From positions 2,418,001 to 2,482,000 of the forward strand of contig NZ_CP040936.1 of assembly GCF_006352025.1 (NCBI RefSeq): a DNA stretch of 64,000 nt. The letters are read 5' to 3'. Position numbers and translations under genes: made by a program. This document shows positions 58,378 through 64,000 of this stretch, piece by piece. The first letter of the stretch is position 1, and each line of letters opens with the position of its first letter. The notes beneath the pieces are model-generated. The model did no database searches, was not told where the DNA came from, and saw only the letters and a program-made list of their open reading frames with translations. This stretch comes from Hymenobacter sp. DG01 (lineage in GTDB: Bacteria; Bacteroidota; Bacteroidia; Cytophagales; Hymenobacteraceae).

Positions 58378-59187
58378 ATGCCTCGTCAGTTTCGTTTTTT
58401 ACCCCACCGGTTTGTATTCCTTTGGCTGTGTCTGCTGGCACCCCTTCTGCTCCGGGCCGAGGATAACAACACCCTGCAGCTCCTGCACGAGCCCTGGGGC
58501 CGCCTGTTGCACCACCATGTAACCTCCGATGGGCGCTTGGACTACGAGGCGCTGATAGACGAAGAAGATAAGCTGCTGGACTACCTCGAAAGCCTGCGCA
58601 AAGTAAAGCCGGACCCCAGCTCCTGGACCCACGACGACACCGAGGCCTTCTGGCTGAACGTGTACAATGCCTCGGCCACCTATTTAGTACTGCAGTACTA
58701 CCCCGTTGCCAGCATCAACGATATCCGGGTGAAAACAGTGAGCGGCGTGAAGTCGCCGTGGGAAGCGCCGGTAGTAAACGTGGGGGGCCAGAGTTACTCC
58801 CTTAACCAGATTGAGCGGCAAATGCTGCGCGACCAGTTTCATGACCCGCGCGTGCATTTTGCCCTCATGTATGGGGCCGCCTCCAATGCCCCCGTGCTGG
58901 CTGAGCCCTACGACGGTGCTCACCTCGGCGCTCAACTGGATGCGCAAGCCCGGCGCTTCATCAATGACCCGGCCTTCAACCAGCTTACGCCCCAGCGCGT
59001 CCTGCTCTCGGGCCTGTTTCAGGCGTACGCTACCGAGTTCGGGACGGATGCTCAGGTGCTGGCCTTTGTGAACCGCTATGCCCGCACCCCGGTACTGCCT
59101 ACCGCTCAGGTAGAGTATCAGTCGTTTAGCTGGGCCCTCAACGACCGGAGTGTGCTCAGCAGCTCCCACGCTCTGAACAAACGCTAG
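58378..59187 (+). CDS. secreted DUF547 domain protein
   Basis: A 269-residue protein with a signal-like N-terminus (FRFLPHRFVFLWLCLLAPLLLRAE). The DUF547 core is WTHDDTEAFWLNVYNASATYLVLQYYP, then INDIRVKTVSGVKSPWEAPVVNVGGQSYSLNQIERQMLRDQFHDPRVHFALMYGAASNAPV. In other DUF547 proteins the last part reads HFALNCASxSCP; here it is MYGAASNAPV, so the usual Cys residues are missing. Function is unknown; the family resembles a thiol-peptidase fold. Single gene. Confidence 0.88.
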   Translation: MPRQFRFLPHRFVFLWLCLLAPLLLRAEDNNTLQLLHEPWGRLLHHHVTSDGRLDYEALIDEEDKLLDYLESLRKVKPDPSSWTHDDTEAFWLNVYNASATYLVLQYYPVASINDIRVKTVSGVKSPWEAPVVNVGGQSYSLNQIERQMLRDQFHDPRVHFALMYGAASNAPVLAEPYDGAHLGAQLDAQARRFINDPAFNQLTPQRVLLSGLFQAYATEFGTDAQVLAFVNRYARTPVLPTAQVEYQSFSWALNDRSVLSSSHALNKR

Positions 59188-59288
59188 TCGGCCTGCCAAC
59201 CCGCGCGTAAGCTGCCCCGTACCGCCTAGCGGTGCGGGGCGCTTGTCTGTTGGGCCCTACCCACCTCACGTACGCCTTCCGCTCGTTT

Positions 59289-59969
59289 ATGAACCTGACT
59301 CCCGTTCTGGAATTTCTGCGCCATCTCGCGGCCAACAACAACAAAGCCTGGATGGACGCGCACCGCGCCGACTACCACCAGGCCCGCGCCGAGTACACCG
59401 CTTTCGTGGCCGAGCTGCTGCGCATGGCTTCCCTCGATCTGGAGCCTGGGCTGCGGGGCCTCAACCCGTCGGATGTGATGTTCCGCATCAATAAAAACGA
59501 CCGGTTTCAGCAAAGCGACGAGCCTTACAAGCGGCACATGGGCGCGGGCCTTAAGCCCGGCGGACGGCATAGTGCCTGGGCCGGCTACTTTGTGGCCGTG
59601 GAGCCCGGCGGCGAAACCTACGTGGGAGCGGGCCGCTGGCTGCCCGAACCGGCTCAGTTGGCCCGTATCCGCCAGGAAATTCACTACAACGCTCCGGCCT
59701 TTCATGCCCTGCGGCAGGACGCTGCGCTGCTGCGCCAGTTTCCTGATGGGCTGGACATGTCTCAATCCCTGAAAACGGCCCCCAAAGGCTATGACCGCGC
59801 CGACCCCGACGTGGAGTGGCTACGCCTGAAAAGCTTCTTCGTGTGGCGCTCCTTCCCCGATGCTGAGGTACGCCGCCCCGACTTCGCGGCCCGGGTGCTG
59901 GAAGCCTGGCAGGCGGCCCGCCCCTTCGTGCGCTTCCTCAATGAAGCCATGCGGGAGGAAGGAAATTAG
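59289..59969 (+). CDS. DUF2461 family protein
   Basis: A 226-residue cytoplasmic protein of the DUF2461 family. FLRHLAANNNKAWMDAHRADY, then MFRINKNDRFQQSDEPYKRHMGAGLKPGG, and GYFVAVEPGGETYVGAGRWLPEP and LKTAPKGYDRADPDVEWLRLKSFFVWR are the conserved blocks. The function is unknown. The family normally has FRIxRDxRFSxxKxPYKxH; here it is INKNDRFQQSDEPYKRH. The start was set at MNLTPVLEF, since the upstream frame is not conserved-like. Single gene followed by a palindromic repeat region. Confidence 0.9.
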   Translation: MNLTPVLEFLRHLAANNNKAWMDAHRADYHQARAEYTAFVAELLRMASLDLEPGLRGLNPSDVMFRINKNDRFQQSDEPYKRHMGAGLKPGGRHSAWAGYFVAVEPGGETYVGAGRWLPEPAQLARIRQEIHYNAPAFHALRQDAALLRQFPDGLDMSQSLKTAPKGYDRADPDVEWLRLKSFFVWRSFPDAEVRRPDFAARVLEAWQAARPFVRFLNEAMREEGN

Positions 59970-60060
59970 GTGAGGAAGGCCGCAGGGTAGGCGTTATCGG
60001 TTGTCAGGGGTGCACCGCTCTATCGGGGCAGCTTATCGGTCCTCTCCCTACCCCATCCCT

Positions 60061-60176
60061 TTGGCTAAAGCCCCGGAGGGGGCGGTATATCGATAGAAAA
60101 AGGCAATATGTACAGGAAAGCCCCAGCGGGGCGGCACCTAATCGTTCAACGAGTGGTGTCGCCCCGCTGGGGCTTT
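60061..60176. repeat. AAAGCCCCAGCGGGGCG palindrome, second copy
   Basis: Arms 60117-60138 and 60155-60176, starting AAAGCCCCAGCGGGGCG on each strand, differ at one base and match the core at 56912. A diverged third unit, TAAAGCCCCGGAGGGGGCGG, lies just before it (60066-60085). The layout around it (TTATCGG, CCTACCCC upstream) also resembles the 56831 element. Confidence 0.8.
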
Positions 60177-60241
60177 GAGTATTTTCTGAAGGTAGGGCCT
60201 GCTACCCATAGGCTGCCCCCTAACAACGGGCAACTTACCTT

Positions 60242-60865
60242 CTAAAACAGCCCGAACAGAGTGCTGTTAATCTTTTCGATGATGACGCTCAAATCCTCGG
60301 GGTTGTTGACGTAATCGAGGTTGTTAACATCTACGATGAGCAGCCGGCCGGCCTTGTACCCGCTGATCCACTCCTCATAGTGCTCATTGAGGTGTTTGAG
60401 GTAGTCGATTTTGATGTTGTTTTCGTAGTCGCGGTTGCGCTTGTCAATCTGGGCTACCAGCTTGGGCAGGTCGGCACGCAGGTACAGCAGCAGGTCGGGC
60501 GGGTTCACCATGCTGATCATGGAAGTGAACAGGCTCAGGTAGTTCTGGTAGTCGCGCTCGGTCATCAGGCCCGACTGGTGCAGGTTGGCCGCGAAGATGT
60601 GGGCATCCTCGTAGATGGTTCGGTCCTGAATCACGCCCTTGCTGGCCTGCTGCAGGGCTTTAATCTGCTGGGTCTGGCGGAAGCGGCTATTGAGGAAATA
60701 TACCTGCAGATGAAACGCCCAGCGGGGCATGTCGTCGTAGAAATCCTTGAGGTAGGGATTGTGGTCCACGTCCTCCAGGAACACCTCCCAGTTGAAGTGG
60801 TGAGCCAACTTATTGGCTAGCGTGGTTTTGCCGGCGCCAATGTTACCGACGATTGCAATGTGCAT
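60242..60865 (-). CDS. deoxynucleoside kinase
   Basis: A 207-residue dNK-family kinase that phosphorylates deoxyadenosine, deoxyguanosine or deoxycytidine in nucleotide salvage. The P-loop is GNIGAGKTT (7-15). FLEDVDHNPYLKDFYDDMPRWAFHLQVYFLNSRF contains the catalytic Glu and the substrate-binding Trp/Gln-Tyr residues. QDRTIYEDAHIFA is the ERS/DRS-type lid-proximal motif, and LLYLRADLPKLVAQIDKRNRDYE the lid. Length is normal. Exact base preference is not readable. Convergent repeat region downstream; -7-like box upstream. Confidence 0.94.
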   Translation of the reverse strand: MHIAIVGNIGAGKTTLANKLAHHFNWEVFLEDVDHNPYLKDFYDDMPRWAFHLQVYFLNSRFRQTQQIKALQQASKGVIQDRTIYEDAHIFAANLHQSGLMTERDYQNYLSLFTSMISMVNPPDLLLYLRADLPKLVAQIDKRNRDYENNIKIDYLKHLNEHYEEWISGYKAGRLLIVDVNNLDYVNNPEDLSVIIEKINSTLFGLF

Positions 60866-60893
60866 GAGCGAAGCGCAGAAAAAAACGGAGCGG

Positions 60894-60921
60894 CAAAAAT
60901 AGCGGATGCCAGCCGAACCAA
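60894..60921 (-). promoter_or_regulatory. putative promoter of the deoxynucleoside kinase
   Basis: On the minus strand TATTTTTG (60894-60901) matches TAnnTTTG and TTG (60919-60921) lies 17 bp before it, slightly short. Start codon follows about 28 nt downstream. Confidence 0.45.
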
Positions 60922-61006
60922 AATAGTAGATGAGCTTAGATCCGAATCAATCTTGTTTTCAGTATATTCAGTAGGTTCGTGCTGCTTTTCCCTCGTCCCG
61001 CTCCCA

Positions 61007-61474
61007 ATGGACTCCCTACCCCTTGAATCACTTGGAACCCTGACCGATACGCACGGCAACCTCATCATTGAGCTGCTGCACTCGCCTGCGCACCGGCTGT
61101 TGTACATCCGGTGGTTTGGAAACCTGACGGGCCGTGAGATATCGTACGCCTCGCAGGAGGTAGCGCGCGTGCAGGCCGAGCTGCACTACCCCCTGCTGCT
61201 CAACGACAAAAGCAACGCCACCGGCGACTGGAGCGAGGCCATGGACTGGGTAGAGTACGAGGTGCTGCCGCAGGTGCTGAACTCGGGCTTACGGGCCATT
61301 GCCTACGTCTTCTCGCCCGATATGCACAACCAACTTATCAGTCTGCGCTTTTTTGAGCGGATCAAGCAGTACATCCCCATTCAGATGTTCTATGATCTGC
61401 CCTCGGCCTGGCAGTGGCTGCGCCGCTACCACCTGCCGCCCAACCCTGCCGCCCTGGAGCCAGACCCGGCCTGA
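61007..61474 (+). CDS. SpoIIAA-like (STAS-fold) protein
   Basis: A 155-residue cytoplasmic protein with the layout of the SpoIIAA-like family: HRLLYIRWFGNLTGREISYASQEVARVQAELHYPLLLNDKSNATGDWSEAMDWVEYEVLPQVLNSGLRAIAYVFS, ending FYDLPSAWQWLRRYH. The strand-helix alternation and the DxS...W...W pattern support a STAS-type fold. There is no clear phosphorylatable Ser/Thr as in anti-sigma antagonists. The role is unknown. The start was chosen at MDSLPLESLG; the frame upstream overlaps the divergent kinase promoter. Ends in a strong terminator. Confidence 0.7.
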   Translation: MDSLPLESLGTLTDTHGNLIIELLHSPAHRLLYIRWFGNLTGREISYASQEVARVQAELHYPLLLNDKSNATGDWSEAMDWVEYEVLPQVLNSGLRAIAYVFSPDMHNQLISLRFFERIKQYIPIQMFYDLPSAWQWLRRYHLPPNPAALEPDPA

Positions 61475-61500
61475 TGGGCCGCGAGCCTTCGGGCTTCAGA

Positions 61501-61545
61501 AAAAAGCCGTGCCGCCTTTAATCAGGCGGCACGGCTTTTTTTTTA
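61501..61545. terminator. bidirectional terminator
   Basis: AAAAAGCCGTGCCGCCT and AGGCGGCACGGCTTTTT form a perfect 17-bp stem with a 6-nt loop, followed by more T residues, between convergent genes. Confidence 0.92.
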
Positions 61546-61568
61546 GGGACCCGAAGGCGAGGGCGCTT

Positions 61569-62234
61569 TTATTCCCGAATTACGTCTTTCACGTCACGGG
61601 CTTTTTCCAGGGTCCGGAATTCGCCCTGCAGGCTCCGGATGCGTAGGCGCTCCTCCAGGGGCAGTTGCTCCCGTACCTGCTCGTAGCGGGCGTTCAGGCG
61701 GCTAAGCACGGCGCTGGCAGCACTCCAGTCGGCCTGGGTCCAGTTCTTGCGGTCGGTGCGCATGGTTTCAATGAGGCGGAAGTACAGATCGGGCAGCTCG
61801 GTAGGCCGGGCCCGGCTGATATTCACGTCTTCGCCCAACAGGCGGCGCTGGGCCTGGTCGGCAGTGGCCGGGCGGCTGGCGGCGGCATCCAGGCTATCCT
61901 GGCGGGTAGCCCACTTTTTGTAGCGCACTTTCTGGATGCTGTATTCGCGCTTGCCTTCTACCGTCAGGCTGTCCACGGCTTTATCAATGCGGCGGCTCTG
62001 GCGGTCAAACTCCTCCGTGAGGCGGGGCAGCTCGCGGCGGGCTGTGGTGGCCGCCTGATCTACCTTGCTGTTCACCCAGTCGCTGAACACGCGCAGGTCG
62101 CGCTCCACGCCGGCCGTAGTAGAGCTGGCCGAGGGCGCTTTGGTGGTTTTAGGAGTTTGCTGGGCCACGGCAGCCGGAGCTATCAGCAGGCCAGTGCCCG
62201 TAAGCAGGGCAAGCGAAAACAGGAAAGGTTTCAT
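61569..62234 (-). CDS. secreted helical protein, function unknown
   Basis: A 221-residue protein with a signal peptide (MKPFLFSLALLTGTGLLIAPAAVAQ). The mature protein is highly charged and helical, with long Arg/Glu/Asp/Gln-rich stretches (ARRELPRLTEEFDRQSRRIDKAVDSLTVEG, YEQVREQLPLEERLRIRSLQGEFRTLEKARD), so it is probably a periplasmic coiled coil or helical bundle. No domain recognised. The start was fixed by the signal peptide. It converges with the SpoIIAA-like gene. Confidence 0.75.
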   Translation of the reverse strand: MKPFLFSLALLTGTGLLIAPAAVAQQTPKTTKAPSASSTTAGVERDLRVFSDWVNSKVDQAATTARRELPRLTEEFDRQSRRIDKAVDSLTVEGKREYSIQKVRYKKWATRQDSLDAAASRPATADQAQRRLLGEDVNISRARPTELPDLYFRLIETMRTDRKNWTQADWSAASAVLSRLNARYEQVREQLPLEERLRIRSLQGEFRTLEKARDVKDVIRE

Positions 62235-62403
62235 AGGCAGGTAGGCGTAGTCGGGAGGAAGGAAAGGATGGTGATGAAGTAAAACACGAAAACGACCCCG
62301 GAGCCGAACTCGTGTAGCTGAGGCAGGCAATTTCCGGCCCAAAACGAGTGAAACCGGACCTGGGGTTCGGTTTTGCGCCGAATAATGCCGTTTTTTGCCT
62401 GCT

Positions 62404-62919
62404 ATGTCAGTCTCTGCCGCCGCTCCGCTTCGTATTCAGCCCGCCACCCTCACCGATATTCCTACCATCATTGGGCTGGCGGAAGCAACCTGGGAGCCTA
62501 CGTACCGGTTCATTATTTCGCGGGAGCAGATTGACTACATGTACCGCGTTATTTACACGCCAGCCTCGCTGGAGCGGCAAATGACCGAGCAGGGCCACAC
62601 GTTTCTGCTGGTGTACGTAGAGGGCGAGCCGCAGGGCTACGCCTCCTTTTCGGCCCAACCTACCGCGGGGCTCTACAAGCTGCACAAGATTTACGTACTA
62701 CCCTCGGCCCAGGGGCAGGGCCTGGGCCAGCACCTGATTGGGGCCGTGGAAGCGGCCGTGCGCGCGGCCGGGGGCCACGCCCTGGAGCTGAACGTAAACC
62801 GCCACAACCCTGCCCTGGCCTTCTATGAGCGGCAAGGCTTCCAGCTTCACCGCGAAGAAGATATTGCCATCGGCCCGTACTGGATGAACGACTACGTGAT
62901 GCGCAAAGAGCTCCTGTAG
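62404..62919 (+). CDS. GNAT family N-acetyltransferase
   Basis: A 171-residue GCN5-related acetyltransferase. LRIQPATLTDIPTIIGLAEATW is the N-terminal strand and helix, and YKLHKIYVLPSAQGQGLGQHLIGAVEAAV contains the acetyl-CoA-binding motif A (QGQGLG). ALELNVNRHNPALAFYERQGFQ is motif B with the typical NxxAxxFYE-x-x-GF. Acceptor substrate unknown. The ATG was preferred to a TTG three codons before it. Single gene, divergent from the helical secreted protein. Confidence 0.92.
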   Translation: MSVSAAAPLRIQPATLTDIPTIIGLAEATWEPTYRFIISREQIDYMYRVIYTPASLERQMTEQGHTFLLVYVEGEPQGYASFSAQPTAGLYKLHKIYVLPSAQGQGLGQHLIGAVEAAVRAAGGHALELNVNRHNPALAFYERQGFQLHREEDIAIGPYWMNDYVMRKELL

Positions 62920-63013
62920 CCCAGGCAGCCGGCTGCCGGCCTGATCATACGCCCCGTTTATTCGTTACCCGTACCCATTTACCCCTTCACTTCTTCACCT
63001 CATTACCTCAAAT

Positions 63014-63301
63014 ATGGCAACCAAACTTACCGTTCTCAGCAACGGCTCTCTGCGGGTAGAGGGCACCGATTTCGAACTAGTAGATGCCCAGGGCCAGCCC
63101 TACGGCCTGGGTGGGCGCGAGCGAATCAGCATCTGCCGCTGCGGGCTTTCCAAGAACAAGCCCTTCTGCGACGGTTCGCACAAAGGCCATTTCGAGCACA
63201 ACGCCGTAGCCTTCGACCTGCCGACGCCCGGTGGCGCGCCCGCCAATCCGGCTCCGGCCGCCCCTACCCCGCCCGATGCTGGTAACCAGCCCCTGGCCTA
63301 G
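63014..63301 (+). CDS. CDGSH iron-sulfur domain protein
   Basis: A 95-residue protein with one CDGSH-type motif: CRCGLSKNKPFCDGSHKGHF, giving the C-x-C-x(10)-C-DGSH pattern (3 Cys, 1 His) that binds a redox-active 2Fe-2S cluster. The motif is followed by an Ala/Pro-rich tail (about 74-95) that is probably disordered. The N-terminal half (LTVLSNGSLRVEGTDFELVDAQGQ) forms the small beta part. Soluble, role in redox or cluster transfer. Single gene with its own terminator. Confidence 0.94.
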   Translation: MATKLTVLSNGSLRVEGTDFELVDAQGQPYGLGGRERISICRCGLSKNKPFCDGSHKGHFEHNAVAFDLPTPGGAPANPAPAAPTPPDAGNQPLA

Positions 63302-63325
63302 CCTCACCACGCGGGTGGCCCAGAG

Positions 63326-63365
63326 AAAAGCCCGCTGCCAGGTTCTGGCAGCGGGCTTTTTTGTA
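63326..63365. terminator. bidirectional terminator
   Basis: AAAAGCCCGCTGCCA and TGGCAGCGGGCTTTT form a perfect 15-bp stem with a 5-nt loop, between the convergent CDGSH and acyl-CoA-binding genes. Confidence 0.92.
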
Positions 63366-63391
63366 TTGATTCGTATTGACGAAGGCAGCTC

Positions 63392-63643
63392 TTAGAACAG
63401 GGAGTTTACGAAATCAACATACTCCTGGCGGGCTTCGTCCTGGGATTTACCGCGCAGGCCGGCCCAGGCGTCGTACTTGGCAATGCCTTTGAAGTCGAAG
63501 CCGCCGGGCCGGTCGCCGGTTACGTCGCCTTCGCTGGCCTGCTTGAACAGGGCGTACAGCTTCAGGAGGGTAGAGTTATCGGGCTTGCTGGGGAGCTGCT
63601 GCACGCGCTGCTGAGCGGCTTCAAAATCGGCGGTAGTGGCCAT
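63392..63643 (-). CDS. acyl-CoA-binding protein
   Basis: An 83-residue four-helix ACBP-fold protein that binds and buffers long-chain acyl-CoA in the cytoplasm. FEAAQQRVQQLPSKPDNSTLLKLYALFKQASEGDV is the N-terminal half, with the conserved LKLYALFKQA. YDAWAGLRGKSQDEARQEYVDFV carries the second signature (W, then K-x-S/T-x-x-x-A). The Tyr and Lys residues that contact the CoA phosphate are present. The start was chosen at MATTADFEAA, the usual family start. Single gene. Confidence 0.95.
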   Translation of the reverse strand: MATTADFEAAQQRVQQLPSKPDNSTLLKLYALFKQASEGDVTGDRPGGFDFKGIAKYDAWAGLRGKSQDEARQEYVDFVNSLF

Positions 63644-63796
63644 GCGAAGAGAGGAATGAAATGGTAAAACAGTAGGCTTGCGGCTCTGCCGTAGCAGAAC
63701 CGGTGGCAAAAGATACGGATTGGGCGGGAGTTAGGCTGCATGCAGCGTTTTTCTGCGTTGTATCTTCCCCGCTCTACTTCACCTCACTGCTCTCCT

Positions 63797-64000
63797 ATGT
63801 TCCCAAAGCTACTTTCCGGCCTGGCCCTGAGCGGGGCCCTGCTGCTGGCTCCCGCCGCCTGGGCCCAGAAAACCTACCTGCACTGCGGCCGCCTGCTGGA
63901 CATGCGCCAGGACCGCGCCCAAACCGAAGTAACCGTGGTAGTTGAGCAAGGCCGCATTGTGGCGGTAGAGCGCGGCTACACTACCCCGGCCACCGCCCGA
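63797..64000 (+). CDS. amidohydrolase family protein (5' part only)
   Basis: The first 68 codons of a gene cut by the window edge. There is a signal peptide (MFPKLLSGLALSGALLLAPAAWAQ), then KTYLHCGRLLDMRQDRAQTEVTVVVEQGRIVAVERGYTTPA, the beta-sandwich start of amidohydrolases (the pattern strand, LLD, then VVVEQGRIVAVE). This matches the imidazolonepropionase-like secreted group. The catalytic domain lies beyond the window, so substrate cannot be inferred. Confidence 0.75.
   Translation, partial: MFPKLLSGLALSGALLLAPAAWAQKTYLHCGRLLDMRQDRAQTEVTVVVEQGRIVAVERGYTTPATAR

Overview
The window looks like a chromosomal stretch from a high-GC member of the Bacteroidota, most likely Hymenobacter or a close relative (Cytophagales). 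Four things support this. There are many candidate promoters with the Bacteroidota -7 element TAnnTTTG, some with TTG about 20 bp upstream, and no obvious Shine-Dalgarno sequences. There is a secreted protein with a type IX secretion C-terminal sorting domain. TonB-type and DUF2911/DUF6799-like proteins are present. GC content is high, broken by short AT-rich islands. The genus is an inference from gene content and style. I saw no rRNA, CRISPR array, insertion sequence, transposase or prophage gene; the window reads as core chromosome with a few accessory genes.

Layout. 0-12 kb: an RsuA/RluE-type pseudouridine synthase, a membrane-anchored alpha/beta hydrolase, dnaK with an unusual upstream region, an SDR oxidoreductase with an AraC regulator, an FAD monooxygenase, purE with an EEP-family protein, a MarC protein and hemE. 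12-18 kb: a probable surface-glycan neighbourhood with an RfaE1-like heptose kinase, an aspartate aminotransferase, a GT2 glycosyltransferase fused to a decayed phosphoglycosyl-transferase module, and a GT61 glycosyltransferase. 18-25 kb: recR, clpS, a MarR-YceI operon, a dipeptide epimerase and a dicarboxylate symporter. 25-30 kb: a lipoprotein, an M16 peptidase pair and a T9SS substrate. 30-40 kb: a 774-residue GAF protein, two related PAP2 phosphatases on either side of tRNA-Leu(CAG), a methyltransferase and an M61 peptidase. 40-50 kb: an MBL-fold hydrolase, two sodium:solute symporters, a TonB-like protein, an ABC exporter, two YcxB-like membrane proteins, a DUF2911 protein and a third PAP2 enzyme. 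50-64 kb: a large LmbE-family protein with an AT-rich central segment, a pair of related secreted proteins, a subtilase, YitT, MOSC, DUF547, DUF2461, a deoxynucleoside kinase, a CDGSH protein, an acyl-CoA-binding protein and the start of an amidohydrolase.

Genes are mostly single or in pairs, separated by strong hairpin terminators, many shared by convergent genes. Intergenic space is rich in inverted repeats of several recurring families: GTCATTCCGAGC / GTCATCCTGAGC, TGTAGAGACGC, TAGCGCGAAAATC, AAAGCCCCAGCGGGGCG and CCGGCAACTGA. They have no coding content and resemble REP/MITE-type elements. The points most worth a second look are the GT2-PGT fusion, the operator-like repeat around the marR promoter, the sigma-54-like dnaK promoter, the base-composition mosaic inside the LmbE gene, the nested palindromes, and a near-identical promoter/start-site motif shared by three successive glycan-region genes.
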